Assembly: GCF_003234815.2 (NCBI RefSeq)
Contig: NZ_CP126279.1
Location: forward strand, 3,038,001 to 3,102,000
Direction: 5' to 3'
Source: Curtobacterium sp. MCBD17_035
GTDB taxonomy: Bacteria; Actinomycetota; Actinomycetes; Actinomycetales; Microbacteriaceae
DNA length: 64,000 nucleotides
Shown: positions 41,631 to 50,497 of the stretch, in pieces
Numbering within the stretch: position 1 is the first letter of the stretch
Layout of the letters: the number at the start of each line of letters is the position of its first letter
The notes under the pieces: model-generated
Database searches by the model: none
Told to the model about the DNA's origin: nothing
Seen by the model: the letters and a program-made list of their open reading frames with translations, nothing else
Translations under genes and position numbers: made by a program

Positions 41631-42211
41631 CGCCACGCCTCCATCCGGCTCATCATGGTCCTCCGTGCCCGCGAGAGTAGCCCTCGGACGGTCGACACCG
41701 GGACGCCCAGGTCCTCCGCGATCTCCTCGTACGACTCGCCCACGACCTCCTTGAGGAGCCAGCACCGCTGCTGCCGTTCCGGCAGGTCGGCGAGCACCGC
41801 GGCCATCGCCTCGGTCGCCGACCGCGCCTCGACGATCCGGTGGGGGGTCGCGTGCTCCTCGGCCGCGACGTCGTCGTCGAGCTCGCCGTGCGGTCGGGAG
41901 GCCCGGTGCCGGTCCGCCGCGCGGCGTGCGACGACCCGGAGCAGCCAGGCGCGGATCGCGGACGGGTCCGTCATCGTGGGCAGTTGCCGCCAGGCGGCGA
42001 CGAAGGCGTCCTGCACGACGTCGTCCACCTCGTCCGTCCGGCCGAGCGCGCGGAATGCGACCGCCCGGAGGAGCGGACCGTGCCGACGGACCAGGACCTC
42101 GAACGCGCGGACGTCCCCGTCACCCGCACGTTCGGCGAGGAGTCCGTCGTCGACGTCCTCGAGGACCACCGGGCGGGTCACGGGTGCGACGGGATCGAGG
42201 GCGTCGGCCAT
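41627..42211 (-). CDS. ECF-type RNA polymerase sigma factor
   Basis: 194-residue sigma-70 family factor with region 2 (FEVLVRRHGPLLRAVAFRAL, DEVDDVVQDAFVAAWRQL) and region 4 (LADLPERQQRCWLLKEVVGE, SYEEIAEDLGVPVSTVRGLL, SRARRTMM). ATG 42211 begins the protein; the frame open to 42736 upstream is antisense to the phosphatase gene. Transcribed together with two Asp23 proteins, thus probably an envelope-stress regulator. A GGACAACC element upstream (42296-42289) is shared with two other stress operons here. Confidence 0.9.
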   Translation of the reverse strand: MADALDPVAPVTRPVVLEDVDDGLLAERAGDGDVRAFEVLVRRHGPLLRAVAFRALGRTDEVDDVVQDAFVAAWRQLPTMTDPSAIRAWLLRVVARRAADRHRASRPHGELDDDVAAEEHATPHRIVEARSATEAMAAVLADLPERQQRCWLLKEVVGESYEEIAEDLGVPVSTVRGLLSRARRTMMSRMEAWR

Positions 42212-42288
42212 GCACACCCGCTTCCGGTGGTGAGGGGGAAGACGGACCGGTGCCGCGCCTCCCGGCCGATGCTGCCACCCGTCCGGCG

Positions 42289-42296
42289 GGTTGTCC
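42289..42296 (-). promoter_or_regulatory. GGACAACC element before the ECF sigma gene
   Basis: On the minus strand GGACAACC lies about 80 bp before the sigma gene. The same octamer precedes the catalase gene and the 60531-58599 operon. Possible autoregulated -35 element; no shared -10 is evident. Confidence 0.3.
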
Positions 42297-42341
42297 GGGC
42301 GCCGGGAACCCCGGCGGACGTCGCGGCCTACGGTGGGACGC

Positions 42342-43103
42342 ATGGACGTCACGGAGCTCTGGTTGGTACGGCACGGCGAGTCGACGGCGAACGTCGCGGC
42401 GGCGGAGGCCGAGCGGGCCGGGCAGGACCGCATCGTCGTGGACCACCGGGACGCCGACGTGCCGCTCAGCCCGCTCGGCGAGCGGCAGGCACGGGCGCTC
42501 GGGGCGGGGCTGACCGACCGGCAGGTCGACAGCGTTCCGTTCGCCGTCTGGGTGTCGTCGTACCACCGCGCGCAGGAGACGATCCGGATCGCCCTCGACA
42601 CCGCCGAGGTGCCCGCGGTCCTGCAGGTGGACGAACGACTCCGCGACCGCGAGCTCGGCGTGCTCGACCTGCTCACGAGCACCGGCGTGCGCCACCTGTT
42701 CCCGGACGAGGCGGAGCGGCGACGCTGGCTCGGCAAGTACTACCACCGGCCCGCGGGCGGCGAGTCCTGGGTGGACGTGATGCTCCGACTCCGCTCCGTC
42801 CTGCACGACGTCGACGCGCAGCACGACGTGCAGCGACTCGTCCTGGCCGCCCACGACGCGGTCGTCATGCTCACGGTCGCGATCTGCACCGGGATGGACG
42901 AGGCCGCCCTCCTCGACTTCGCCCGGACCCACACCGTCGCGAACGCGTCGCTCACGCGCCTGACCCGGGACCGCGTCGGCGCGCCCTGGCGGCTCGAGGA
43001 GTTCTCGGCCGTCGACCACCTCGACGACCTGGACACGCCCGTCACCGAGCACGAGGGCTCCATCCCCAACCGCGGAAGCGAGGACGCCCATGCCGGCCAC
43101 TGA
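42342..43103 (+). CDS. histidine phosphatase (phosphoglycerate mutase) family protein
   Basis: 253-residue phosphatase with the phosphohistidine signature WLVRHGESTANVAA near the N-terminus (RHG), VSSYHRAQETI, VDERLRDRELG with the catalytic glutamate, and LVLAAHDAVVMLTV with the second histidine. Substrate unknown. ATG 42342 follows TGGGACGC; no strong ribosome site. It overlaps nnrD by 14 nt. Confidence 0.87.
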   Translation: MDVTELWLVRHGESTANVAAAEAERAGQDRIVVDHRDADVPLSPLGERQARALGAGLTDRQVDSVPFAVWVSSYHRAQETIRIALDTAEVPAVLQVDERLRDRELGVLDLLTSTGVRHLFPDEAERRRWLGKYYHRPAGGESWVDVMLRLRSVLHDVDAQHDVQRLVLAAHDAVVMLTVAICTGMDEAALLDFARTHTVANASLTRLTRDRVGAPWRLEEFSAVDHLDDLDTPVTEHEGSIPNRGSEDAHAGH

Positions 43104-43968
43104 CCGTTCGAAGATCGTCACCCCGAACGTCCTGCGCGACTGGCCGCTGCCCGCTCCGGGCGGCTCGAAGTACGGCCGCGGCCAGGTGGTCGTCGTCGGC
43201 GGGGCCGCGCGCACGCCCGGCGCCGCCATGCTCTCCGCGCTCGCCGCGCTCCGGGTCGGGGCCGGGAGGCTCACCCTCGCCATCGCGGAGTCGGTCGCGC
43301 CCCACGTCGCCGTCGCCATCCCGGAGTCCGGGGTGGTCCCGCTCGTCGAGGACGACGACGGCCACGTCCGCGGCGACGCGCTCGACGGCGCGGGCGACGA
43401 CCTGTCCGCCGCGGACGCCGTACTGCTCGGGCCGGGACTCGACGAGCCGGACGGGACCCGGGAACTCGTGCGGCGCCTCCCGGGCCTGGTCGGTGACGAC
43501 ACCGTGGTCGTGCTCGACGCGTTCGCGCTCGGGGTCGCCCCGTCGGTCGCCGAGGACCTCGCGCCGCTCCGGGGGCGGCTCGTCATGACCCCGAACACGT
43601 CGGAGGCCGGGCGCCTGCTCGGCCGTGACGTCGACAAGGACGACCTGGCGTCCGACCTCGCCGAGATCGCCGATCGGTTCGGCGCCGTCGTGTCCTGCCA
43701 GAGCGTCATCGGCGAACCGGGAGGCACGACCTGGGCCATGGGGACCGGCACCGGTGGTCTCGGCACGAGCGGGAGCGGCGACGTGCTGTCCGGCGCGATC
43801 GCGGGCCTCGCGGCACGGGGGGCCACCCCCGTCCAGGCGGCCGTGTGGGCGACCCACGTGCACGCGGCGGCCGGGGACCGGCTCGCCGTGCAGGTCGGTC
43901 CGATGGGCTACCTGGCGAGCGAACTCGTCACGGAGCTGCCGCGGGTGCTCGTGGAGCACGGGGCGTAG
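43090..43968 (+). CDS. nnrD: ADP-dependent NAD(P)H-hydrate dehydratase
   Basis: 292-residue YjeF C-domain (ribokinase-like) enzyme that repairs damaged NAD(P)H hydrates. Seen: KYGRGQVVVVGGAARTPGA at the start, RVGAGRLTLAI, GPGLDEPDG, RLVMTPNTSEAGRLLG, and the nucleotide site GTSGSGDVLSGAIAG. The fused epimerase domain (NnrE) is absent, so it must be encoded elsewhere. ATG 43090 overlaps the phosphatase gene. Its 3' end overlaps the convergent HprK-like gene by 41 bp. Confidence 0.9.
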   Translation: MPATDRSKIVTPNVLRDWPLPAPGGSKYGRGQVVVVGGAARTPGAAMLSALAALRVGAGRLTLAIAESVAPHVAVAIPESGVVPLVEDDDGHVRGDALDGAGDDLSAADAVLLGPGLDEPDGTRELVRRLPGLVGDDTVVVLDAFALGVAPSVAEDLAPLRGRLVMTPNTSEAGRLLGRDVDKDDLASDLAEIADRFGAVVSCQSVIGEPGGTTWAMGTGTGGLGTSGSGDVLSGAIAGLAARGATPVQAAVWATHVHAAAGDRLAVQVGPMGYLASELVTELPRVLVEHGA

Positions 43969-45175
43969 CCGGACCGGTCTCCACGAGCCCGGACGCCCGG
44001 AGTTCCTCGACGACACGCGCGACGAGGAGCGACGGGTCCGCGCCCTCGGGGGTGCCGAACCGTTCGACCGCGTGCCGCACCAGCGCGTCCAGGGACCGGG
44101 GCCGGGCGAGCGCGGTCCACACCGCGGCGCCGACGGCCTGCAGGACGTGGAGTCGGTCCGCGTGCAGGACGAGCACGTCGTCCCCGTCGCCGACCCAGTC
44201 CGTGACGGCGGCGCGGCGGACGGACGCCCCGGGATCGGCGAGTCCGGACGATGACGCCTCGGTGACCGCACGGACCGCCCCGAGCGTGGCCGCCGGACGC
44301 CCCGACACGCCGGCGAGGACGCCACCGACGACCGGCGCGAGGTCCCGGGCCTCCGCGTACCGGAGCACCCGCAGGCCGCCGGTCGCGTCGACGATGCGCC
44401 GGAGCCGCGCCAGCGGACGGCCGCGGCGGGACAGGTAGCTGATCTGCCCGAACAGCGGCTCGACGACCTCGGTGACGCGCACGGGTTCGAGCAGCGCCGA
44501 CGGCAGGGACGGATCGCGGTCGAGCAGCAGCACGGCGGCGAGCCAGGGCGCCGGTCCCGCCGACCGGACGAGACCGGCGACGTCCGGCCCGACCTGCGCC
44601 TTCGGCGATCCGGCCCGCACCACCGACAACGGCTTGGGGTACGGCACGACCGTCCCGTCGTCCTGCACGCCGAGCGTCTCGTCCGTGACGTACGCGAAGG
44701 TGCGCCCGAGTACCTGCGCGGCCGTCGTCTTGCCGCTGCCGGATCGTCCGACGAGCGCCACCGTCGCGCCGGTCGCGGGATCACACACCGCGGCGGCGTG
44801 CAGCAGCAGGAGGTCCGCGGCACGGGCGTCGATCGCGTGCAGGGTGAGCGCCCGCGCCAGCCGGTCACGGAGCGTGTCCACGTCCGCGGCCCGGACGACG
44901 ATCGATCCGGGCCCCTCCGGGGCCCCGGAGGTGCCGTCCGGGACCGCGGCGGCACCGGGGGCGGGCGCCGGTGCCGCGAGCACGGCGTGCACCGTCGTCG
45001 ACGTCGCCGACGCGCGGTGCGGGGTCCGGCACCAGGACCAGTCCGCGAGGACGCGGTCGCGGCCGTCCTCGTCGAGTCCGTGCAGGCGGAGCGCCACCCG
45101 GGCGCCGAGGACGTCGAGGACGATCGGCTCGTCGACGGTCGCGACGCTGAGCGCCCCGAGGGTGGGCCCGGTCAC
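43928..45175 (-). CDS. HPr kinase-like P-loop protein fused to a PqqD-like domain
   Basis: 415 residues. Middle: an HprK-related kinase core with LLLLHAAAVCDPATGATVAL, P-loop VGRSGSGKTTAAQVLG at about residues 140-155, YVTDETLGV and PYPKPLSVV. C-terminal 80 residues resemble PqqD (DRLHVLQAVGAAVWTALARPRSLDALV), a peptide-chaperone fold. HprK-like kinase, PqqD and a nucleotidyltransferase occur together as an uncharacterised system in polysaccharide or exosortase loci of other bacteria. GTG 45175 overlaps the glycosyltransferase stop. Lacks any HPr substrate nearby. Activity unproven. Confidence 0.75.
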   Translation of the reverse strand: MTGPTLGALSVATVDEPIVLDVLGARVALRLHGLDEDGRDRVLADWSWCRTPHRASATSTTVHAVLAAPAPAPGAAAVPDGTSGAPEGPGSIVVRAADVDTLRDRLARALTLHAIDARAADLLLLHAAAVCDPATGATVALVGRSGSGKTTAAQVLGRTFAYVTDETLGVQDDGTVVPYPKPLSVVRAGSPKAQVGPDVAGLVRSAGPAPWLAAVLLLDRDPSLPSALLEPVRVTEVVEPLFGQISYLSRRGRPLARLRRIVDATGGLRVLRYAEARDLAPVVGGVLAGVSGRPAATLGAVRAVTEASSSGLADPGASVRRAAVTDWVGDGDDVLVLHADRLHVLQAVGAAVWTALARPRSLDALVRHAVERFGTPEGADPSLLVARVVEELRASGLVETGPATPRAPRAPAAAP

Positions 45176-48100
45176 CGCGCGTCTCCTGCCGCGGCGAGCG
45201 CGCGGTACGCGGACAGCACGGGGCCGAACACCTGCTCGGGTCGGGCGGCGGTGTCGAGATGCCGGGCCGCCGCCACGAGGGTGCGGCGGATCTCGGCTGG
45301 GTCGTCGATCGCGGCGAGCACCCGGTGGGCGACGGTCTCGTCGTCGGCGTCGTCCGGCACCACGACTGCGCGGCCGTCGTCGAGGACCCCGGGGGACCCG
45401 ACCGCGGCGGTCGCGACCACGGGCCGACGGCGGGCGAAGGCCTCGAGCACGACGAGCGGCAGGCCCTCCCAAGCCGAGGTCATGAGGAGCACGTCGGATG
45501 CGTCCAGGGCCGCCGTGACGTCGTCGACGGCGCCGGGGAACGCGACCGGTGCGCCGAGCACCTGCGCCAGCCACACCACGTCGTCGCGGAGCGGCCCCGA
45601 GCCGAGCCAGGTCGCCCGGACCGGACGCTGCCGGGCCAGGGCTGCGACGACCCGGACGAAGCGGCGGGGGTCCTTCTGCTCGGTGAGGCGACCGACGCCG
45701 AGGACCCGGAGCGGGGCATGGACGTCCCAGGGACGCACCGGCGCGTCCACCAGCGCGGAGGGCACGTTGCCGACGAAGGTGACGCGGTCCGCCGGCGTGC
45801 CGAGGTCGAGCACCATCCGGCGGACCTGCTCGCTGACGGCGAAGACCCGTTCGCTCCGGAACGAGAGGTGCCGCATCCGTGCGCGGGGCAGGCAGGTGTG
45901 CGCGTGCTCGACCACGTGCGCGCCGGTGCCGGCCACCGCGATCCGCGCGAGCAGCGCGCCCCGGCGTTGGTGGGCGTGCACGACGTCCGGTCGGACGGAC
46001 GCCACCGCGCGGCGGATGCCGAGCAGTTCGGCGAGCGGGCCGGCGCCCGTCACGACGTGGACGTCGGCGCCCGGCGGAACGCGGTCGACCAGGGGCCCCG
46101 GACGACCGATGAAGGCGCTCTCGACGCCGCGCCGTCCCGTCCAGGCGGCCAGGTCGAGCGCGACGCGCTGCGCGCCGCCCGCGGTGAAGGCGTCGAGGAC
46201 GTGGAGCACGCGGAGCCGCCGGTCCGCGTCCGGGCCGTGGTGTGCGCCGGGGTCGGCGCCGGGGTCGGCGCCGGGGTCGGCGCCGGGGTCGGCGCCGCGC
46301 GGGAGCAGCCGGTGGGGAGCCGTGCCGGTGGTGGTCATGGCGGGACGGTACGACCGACGGAGTGCGCCACCGCGGCCGGACCGGACGTCGGTCGCCCGCG
46401 GGTCCCTGGCGTTCACCCCGGGCGTCGCGTTCCCGGGCTCCGCATCCCGCGTGTCGTCACCCGGGGCAGGCGTGGAGGCTCCGGCGGTCGTGGCCGTCGG
46501 TGGGGGCGACGACGACGCGGGGGTCTCGAGGACGCCCGCGTGCTCGAGCGCGGCGCGGATGACGGGTGTGAGGTGTTCGACGTACGCCGCGGTGGGGTGC
46601 GCCTGGTCCTTCTTGACGAGCAGGTTCCCGACGAACGCCGGGCATGCGCCGTCGTCGTCGCAGAACCACGGGCGCGTGTCGACGAACGACCCGTGCAGCG
46701 CCTTCATCAGGACGATCTGGTCCGATGCCATGGACAACCAGGAGGATGCCGACACCGAGCTCACGCAGGCGCTCGGGCCGGCGAAGTTGCTGTAGCAGTC
46801 CTCGATGTCCTTGTCGGGCGGCGGCGGGGCGAGCACGACGACGTGGTCCGCAGCGGGGAGGATCTGCTCCAACTCCGCGCGGAACGCCTCATTCCAGGCG
46901 GCCGCGCTCGTCGTCGAGCCCGTGCTGCGGTCGGCTCCGCGGACGACCGTGTTCGCGACGACGACGAGATCCGGCTCGGTGTCCCGGACGACCTGGACCT
47001 CCTTCGCCCGTCGGTCGGCGCAGATGGCGGTCTGCTTCGCGACGTTGCCGACCTCGCGGTCGATGAACGGGCAGGCGTACATCGACGTGATCCGGAGCGA
47101 CCAGTCCCCCGTCCCGAGGATCGCGGCGAGTGCCGGGACGTAGGCCTGGGCGATGGAGTCCCCCACGAGCACGGCGTGGTGCGGCGCAGCGGGGTCGCCG
47201 AACGTGCAGTCGGCGGCCGGGAGCCAAGCGGCCGAGCCGCAGCGCGCTGTGTTGCCGGGCAGGGTCTCGTCGGCGGCACGGGACACCGAGGGCGTCAGGT
47301 CGGCCGGCCAGGACCGGGCCCGCAGCGCGGCGGTGATCGCGCGGCTGAGCGCGGCCTGCGCACCGGACGACCCGCCGGACGCGGTGCCGGACGATCCGCC
47401 GTCGGCCGCAGCCGCGCCCGCACCGTCCGTGCGGACGTCGACCGCACCCTGGGCGCCGTTCAGGGTCACGGCGCTGAGCACCACGGCACCGGTGATCGCG
47501 ATCGCCGTCGCCGACCAGACGAGCCGGGAGGGCCGCCGCCGTCGCCGGGACGCCGCCCGGTCGGCGAGCCACGCGCTCCGGAGCACCGGCCGCTCGACCA
47601 GGTGGTACCCGAGCACCGACGTCACCGCGGTGAGCGCGAGCACGCCCGCGACCCACCGGACGTCCGGCCGGTCCTCGCCGAGCACGAACAGCAGGTACGG
47701 CCCGAACACGACGACGACGGGGAAGTGCCAGAGGTAGATCGAGTACGACAGGTCGCCGAGGGACCCGGACACCCGATCGGTGAGCGGTGCCCACCGCCGA
47801 CGGTCCCGCCCGATCCCGGCGGCGAGGACCGCGACGGCACCGAGCACGGGCAGGACGGCGCCGGGCATCGGGAATCCCCGGTCCGCGTCGGTGAGGGCGA
47901 GCGCGATCGCGATCGCGGCGAGTCCGGCCCACGCCAGGACGTGCCGGACAGCCGTCGGCAGGTGCTCGAGTGCGGGCGCGACGACCGCGAGACCCGCCCC
48001 GAGGAGCAGCTCCCACGCCCGGGAGGGCGTCGAGAAGTAGGCGACCGTGGGGGACCCTGCCGTCTCGTACGCCGACCAGGCGACCGACGCGGCGCCGAGC

Positions 48101-48654
48101 ACCGCGACCGCCACGGCCGCCGGCACCGCGGTCCGACCGGTGCGGACGCCCGGTCGCCGACGCGCGGCGAGGGTCAGCACGCCGAGGAGCACCCACGGCC
48201 ACACGAGGTAGAACTGCTCCTCAACCGACAGGGACCAGAAGTGCTGGAGCGGCGAGGTCGGCCCGTCTGCCTGGAAGTAGTCGGTCCCCGTGGCGGCGAA
48301 GTGCCAGTTCGCGACGAGGACGGCCGCCGCGAGTGCGTCCCACCGCACCGCGTCCCACCGTGCCGGACCGAGGACCAGGGCCGTCGCGGCGGCGGTCACG
48401 GCGAGCACGAGGACCGCCGCCGGCAGGATGCGCCGGATGCGGTGTCGGGTGAAGCCGACGATCGAGATCGTCCCGGTCCGTCCGTGCTCACGCAGGAGCA
48501 ACCCGGTGATGAGGAACCCGCTGATCACGAAGAAGACGTCGACCCCGACGAAGCCGCCGCGCGGTGCGTGGAGGGTGTGGTCCGCCACGACGGCGAGCAC
48601 CGCGACCGCCCGGAGTCCCTGGACGTCGCGTCGCTTCCCTGGTCGATCCGTCAC
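45172..48654 (-). CDS. acyltransferase-3/SGNH protein fused in frame to a GT4 glycosyltransferase
   Basis: A single 1160-residue frame. Residues 1-370: OatA-type acyltransferase 3 with catalytic VVADH near 20, VDVFFVISGFLIT and about ten helices. Residues 430-700: SGNH hydrolase-like domain with VLVGDSIAQAY (near 495) and KDQAHPTAAY (D-x-x-H near 685). Residues 700-790: disordered Pro/Thr linker holding four GADP repeats. Residues 790-1155: GT4 glycosyltransferase (RVLHVLDAFTAGGAQRVALD, VLGVGRLTEQKDPRRFV, ASDVLLMTSAWEGLPLVVLEAF). No stop separates the parts; ATG 46338 could start the GT4 alone. Probably O-acetylates and extends the exopolysaccharide. GTG 48654 chosen; GTG 48699 also open. Confidence 0.8.
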   Translation of the reverse strand: MTDRPGKRRDVQGLRAVAVLAVVADHTLHAPRGGFVGVDVFFVISGFLITGLLLREHGRTGTISIVGFTRHRIRRILPAAVLVLAVTAAATALVLGPARWDAVRWDALAAAVLVANWHFAATGTDYFQADGPTSPLQHFWSLSVEEQFYLVWPWVLLGVLTLAARRRPGVRTGRTAVPAAVAVAVLGAASVAWSAYETAGSPTVAYFSTPSRAWELLLGAGLAVVAPALEHLPTAVRHVLAWAGLAAIAIALALTDADRGFPMPGAVLPVLGAVAVLAAGIGRDRRRWAPLTDRVSGSLGDLSYSIYLWHFPVVVVFGPYLLFVLGEDRPDVRWVAGVLALTAVTSVLGYHLVERPVLRSAWLADRAASRRRRRPSRLVWSATAIAITGAVVLSAVTLNGAQGAVDVRTDGAGAAAADGGSSGTASGGSSGAQAALSRAITAALRARSWPADLTPSVSRAADETLPGNTARCGSAAWLPAADCTFGDPAAPHHAVLVGDSIAQAYVPALAAILGTGDWSLRITSMYACPFIDREVGNVAKQTAICADRRAKEVQVVRDTEPDLVVVANTVVRGADRSTGSTTSAAAWNEAFRAELEQILPAADHVVVLAPPPPDKDIEDCYSNFAGPSACVSSVSASSWLSMASDQIVLMKALHGSFVDTRPWFCDDDGACPAFVGNLLVKKDQAHPTAAYVEHLTPVIRAALEHAGVLETPASSSPPPTATTAGASTPAPGDDTRDAEPGNATPGVNARDPRATDVRSGRGGALRRSYRPAMTTTGTAPHRLLPRGADPGADPGADPGADPGAHHGPDADRRLRVLHVLDAFTAGGAQRVALDLAAWTGRRGVESAFIGRPGPLVDRVPPGADVHVVTGAGPLAELLGIRRAVASVRPDVVHAHQRRGALLARIAVAGTGAHVVEHAHTCLPRARMRHLSFRSERVFAVSEQVRRMVLDLGTPADRVTFVGNVPSALVDAPVRPWDVHAPLRVLGVGRLTEQKDPRRFVRVVAALARQRPVRATWLGSGPLRDDVVWLAQVLGAPVAFPGAVDDVTAALDASDVLLMTSAWEGLPLVVLEAFARRRPVVATAAVGSPGVLDDGRAVVVPDDADDETVAHRVLAAIDDPAEIRRTLVAAARHLDTAARPEQVFGPVLSAYRALAAAGDAR
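46249..46296. repeat. four perfect tandem 12-bp repeats in the fusion linker
   Basis: GGGGTCGGCGCC is repeated four times without change at 46249, 46261, 46273 and 46285, encoding (GADP)4 on the minus strand. A multiple of three, so copy-number change alters linker length without shifting frame. Confidence 0.9.
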
Positions 48655-48988
48655 CGCGTCCCCGTCCCTCGTCCCGGGCGACCCCGCTGCCGGTCGCACC
48701 CCGCCGATGATCGGTCCCCGCGTCCGGTCCCGAGGGTCAGGGCCACGGCTGTCCGGGACTCCGCCGGTCCCGGTTCGCCTCCGCGGTCACCCGTCCCCGG
48801 GGCGGACTCACCCGGCGGCACGCCGCGTCACCCGGTGCGCCGCCTCGGTGCCACCCGCGACGTGCCGGTGAGGGCCCGGACCATGTCGGCGGCAGGAGGG
48901 TGACCGCGGCGGTGATCCGGGCCTCCCGGGCGGCCGCTGGCCCTCGGGAGGGCGCGAGTGCGGCGCTCCCGGGGCGATAGGAAACGGT
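48655..48988. other. 334-bp intergenic region between divergent polysaccharide genes
   Basis: No gene is seen. It holds divergent promoters for the acyltransferase-GT4 gene and the polymerase-like gene. A GATAGGA segment (about 48976-48982) is a possible -10 for the plus-strand gene at 48989. A GCCTCCCGG motif occurs at 48921. No clear riboswitch or terminator fold. Confidence 0.5.
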
Positions 48989-50497
48989 GTGCCACCCGTC
49001 ACCGTCCTCGCCCTGGCCGCGTCCGCCGGGCTCCTGGTCGTCGTCGCGTTCCTCGTGCTCGTTCCGGCGGCCACCGTGCGCGCCTGGGCACTCGTGCTCA
49101 CGCTCGTGGTCACGGCCGTGGTGGGCAACAACAGTGCGCCGCGCACCGTCTGGGTGCCGGCCTTCGCGCTCTGCGCGGTCGTCCTGCTCGTCGCCGTCGC
49201 CCGGGTCGCGGCGGTGTCGGACCTGACCGCGCCGCGTTTCCTCGTCCCGACCGCCCTCTGGGTGTGGATCGGCGTCGGCGCCCTCCTCGCGGGGTCGTAC
49301 TCGACCTCGCGTCTCACGGTGTACTTCGGCACCGCCGTGGTGGTCGCCCTCGTCACGGCGCACCTCGACGCCCGCGGCCTCCGCATCGTCCTCATCGCCG
49401 TGCTCGTCATCGCCGCCGTCGAGGTCGCGTGGACCGCCGTCGACCTGGTCACGGGTGCCACGCCCATCTGGGGTCAGCGTGGTGGGGTCTCCCGCCCGAA
49501 CCCCCTGACGGGCGACGTGTGGGAACGCGGCCAGGGGTCGATGGGGCAGCCGATCGTGTTCGGGACGTTCGAGGCGATCGCGGTCGTGGTGGCGTGGAGC
49601 AACCGCATCGGCATGTCCGGCGCCGTCCGGAGCGTCGCGCTCCTCGTCGCCGCGGTCGGCGTGTTCCTCTCCGGTACCCGCAGCGCGGTCCTCTGCGCCG
49701 TCCTCGGGGTCCTCCTGCACGCGGTCCACCGACGCGGGATCGGCCGGTGGGCCAGGAACGTGGTCCTCACGGCGATCGTCGGGGGCATCGTGGCCGTGCT
49801 CGACTTCGGGATCTCCACGGTCACGACCGAGCTCCTGTCCTCCGGCTCCTGGATCCACCGCTCGACCTCGATCGCCGCGGTCCCCCGGTTGCTCGCCCGT
49901 CCCCTGGCCGAGTCGCTCTGGGGCACCGGGTTCGGCAGCGAGACACGGCTGTTCGCCGACCACCTCATCGAGACGACGTACGGGCTGCAGGTGGTGGACG
50001 ACCTCCCGGTGTACCTGCTCGGCACCACCGGCGTCGTCGGCCTGGCCGTGTTCCTCGCCGTGGTCGTCGTCGTGGCCGTCCGGGCGGACGCGCAGGGCCG
50101 GGCCCTCGTCCTGCTCTGGTTCGGGATGGGGTTCTCGTTCGACCTCCTCGTGTGGTTGCAGGCCGGGATCCTCCTGACGTTCACGTTCGCGTTGCCCCGC
50201 CTCGACCGTGCCGACGGGCCGGGCGGAGGCGGCCTGGAGACGGTGCCCGAGCAGGCCGGCGCCGGACCGTCAGCCGCGGTCCCGCGCGCGTCGGGCCTCC
50301 CGGGCCGCGGACGGCAGGAACCGCACGCCACGCCACAGTCGGCGGGCGTAGGCCGCGAGCAGGCCGAAGCGGTCGAGCCCTCCGAGTCCCCGTTTCTCCA
50401 GCGTCTCCCGTGGTGGGAGCAGGGCGACCCGGACCACGCGGAGTCGCTCGCGCCACGGCGCCTCGACGACCGCGAGCAGCCGCCGCGCGTGGGGTGA
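48989..50497 (+). CDS. O-antigen polymerase/ligase-like (Wzy/WaaL) membrane protein
   Basis: 502-residue protein with about ten helices over residues 1-420 and a long loop (WGQRGGVSRPNPLTGDVWER) between helices. GVFLSGTRSAVLCAVLGVLL is the typical Wzy/WaaL SGTRSA signature, and the loop SLWGTGFGSETRLF matches the G-x-G-x region after it. It should polymerise or ligate repeat units of the exopolysaccharide at the outer face of the membrane. The last 80 residues are polar and lie antisense to the nucleotidyltransferase gene; they may be only read-through of an open frame. GTG 48989 fits the first helix. Confidence 0.78.
   Translation: MPPVTVLALAASAGLLVVVAFLVLVPAATVRAWALVLTLVVTAVVGNNSAPRTVWVPAFALCAVVLLVAVARVAAVSDLTAPRFLVPTALWVWIGVGALLAGSYSTSRLTVYFGTAVVVALVTAHLDARGLRIVLIAVLVIAAVEVAWTAVDLVTGATPIWGQRGGVSRPNPLTGDVWERGQGSMGQPIVFGTFEAIAVVVAWSNRIGMSGAVRSVALLVAAVGVFLSGTRSAVLCAVLGVLLHAVHRRGIGRWARNVVLTAIVGGIVAVLDFGISTVTTELLSSGSWIHRSTSIAAVPRLLARPLAESLWGTGFGSETRLFADHLIETTYGLQVVDDLPVYLLGTTGVVGLAVFLAVVVVVAVRADAQGRALVLLWFGMGFSFDLLVWLQAGILLTFTFALPRLDRADGPGGGGLETVPEQAGAGPSAAVPRASGLPGRGRQEPHATPQSAGVGREQAEAVEPSESPFLQRLPWWEQGDPDHAESLAPRRLDDREQPPRVG

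Noticed and set aside
45259..48903. Very long plus-strand open frame of over 1200 codons
   Set aside because: It is antisense to the acyltransferase-GT4 gene, is Arg/Gly-rich without domains, and reflects high GC in the opposite strand.
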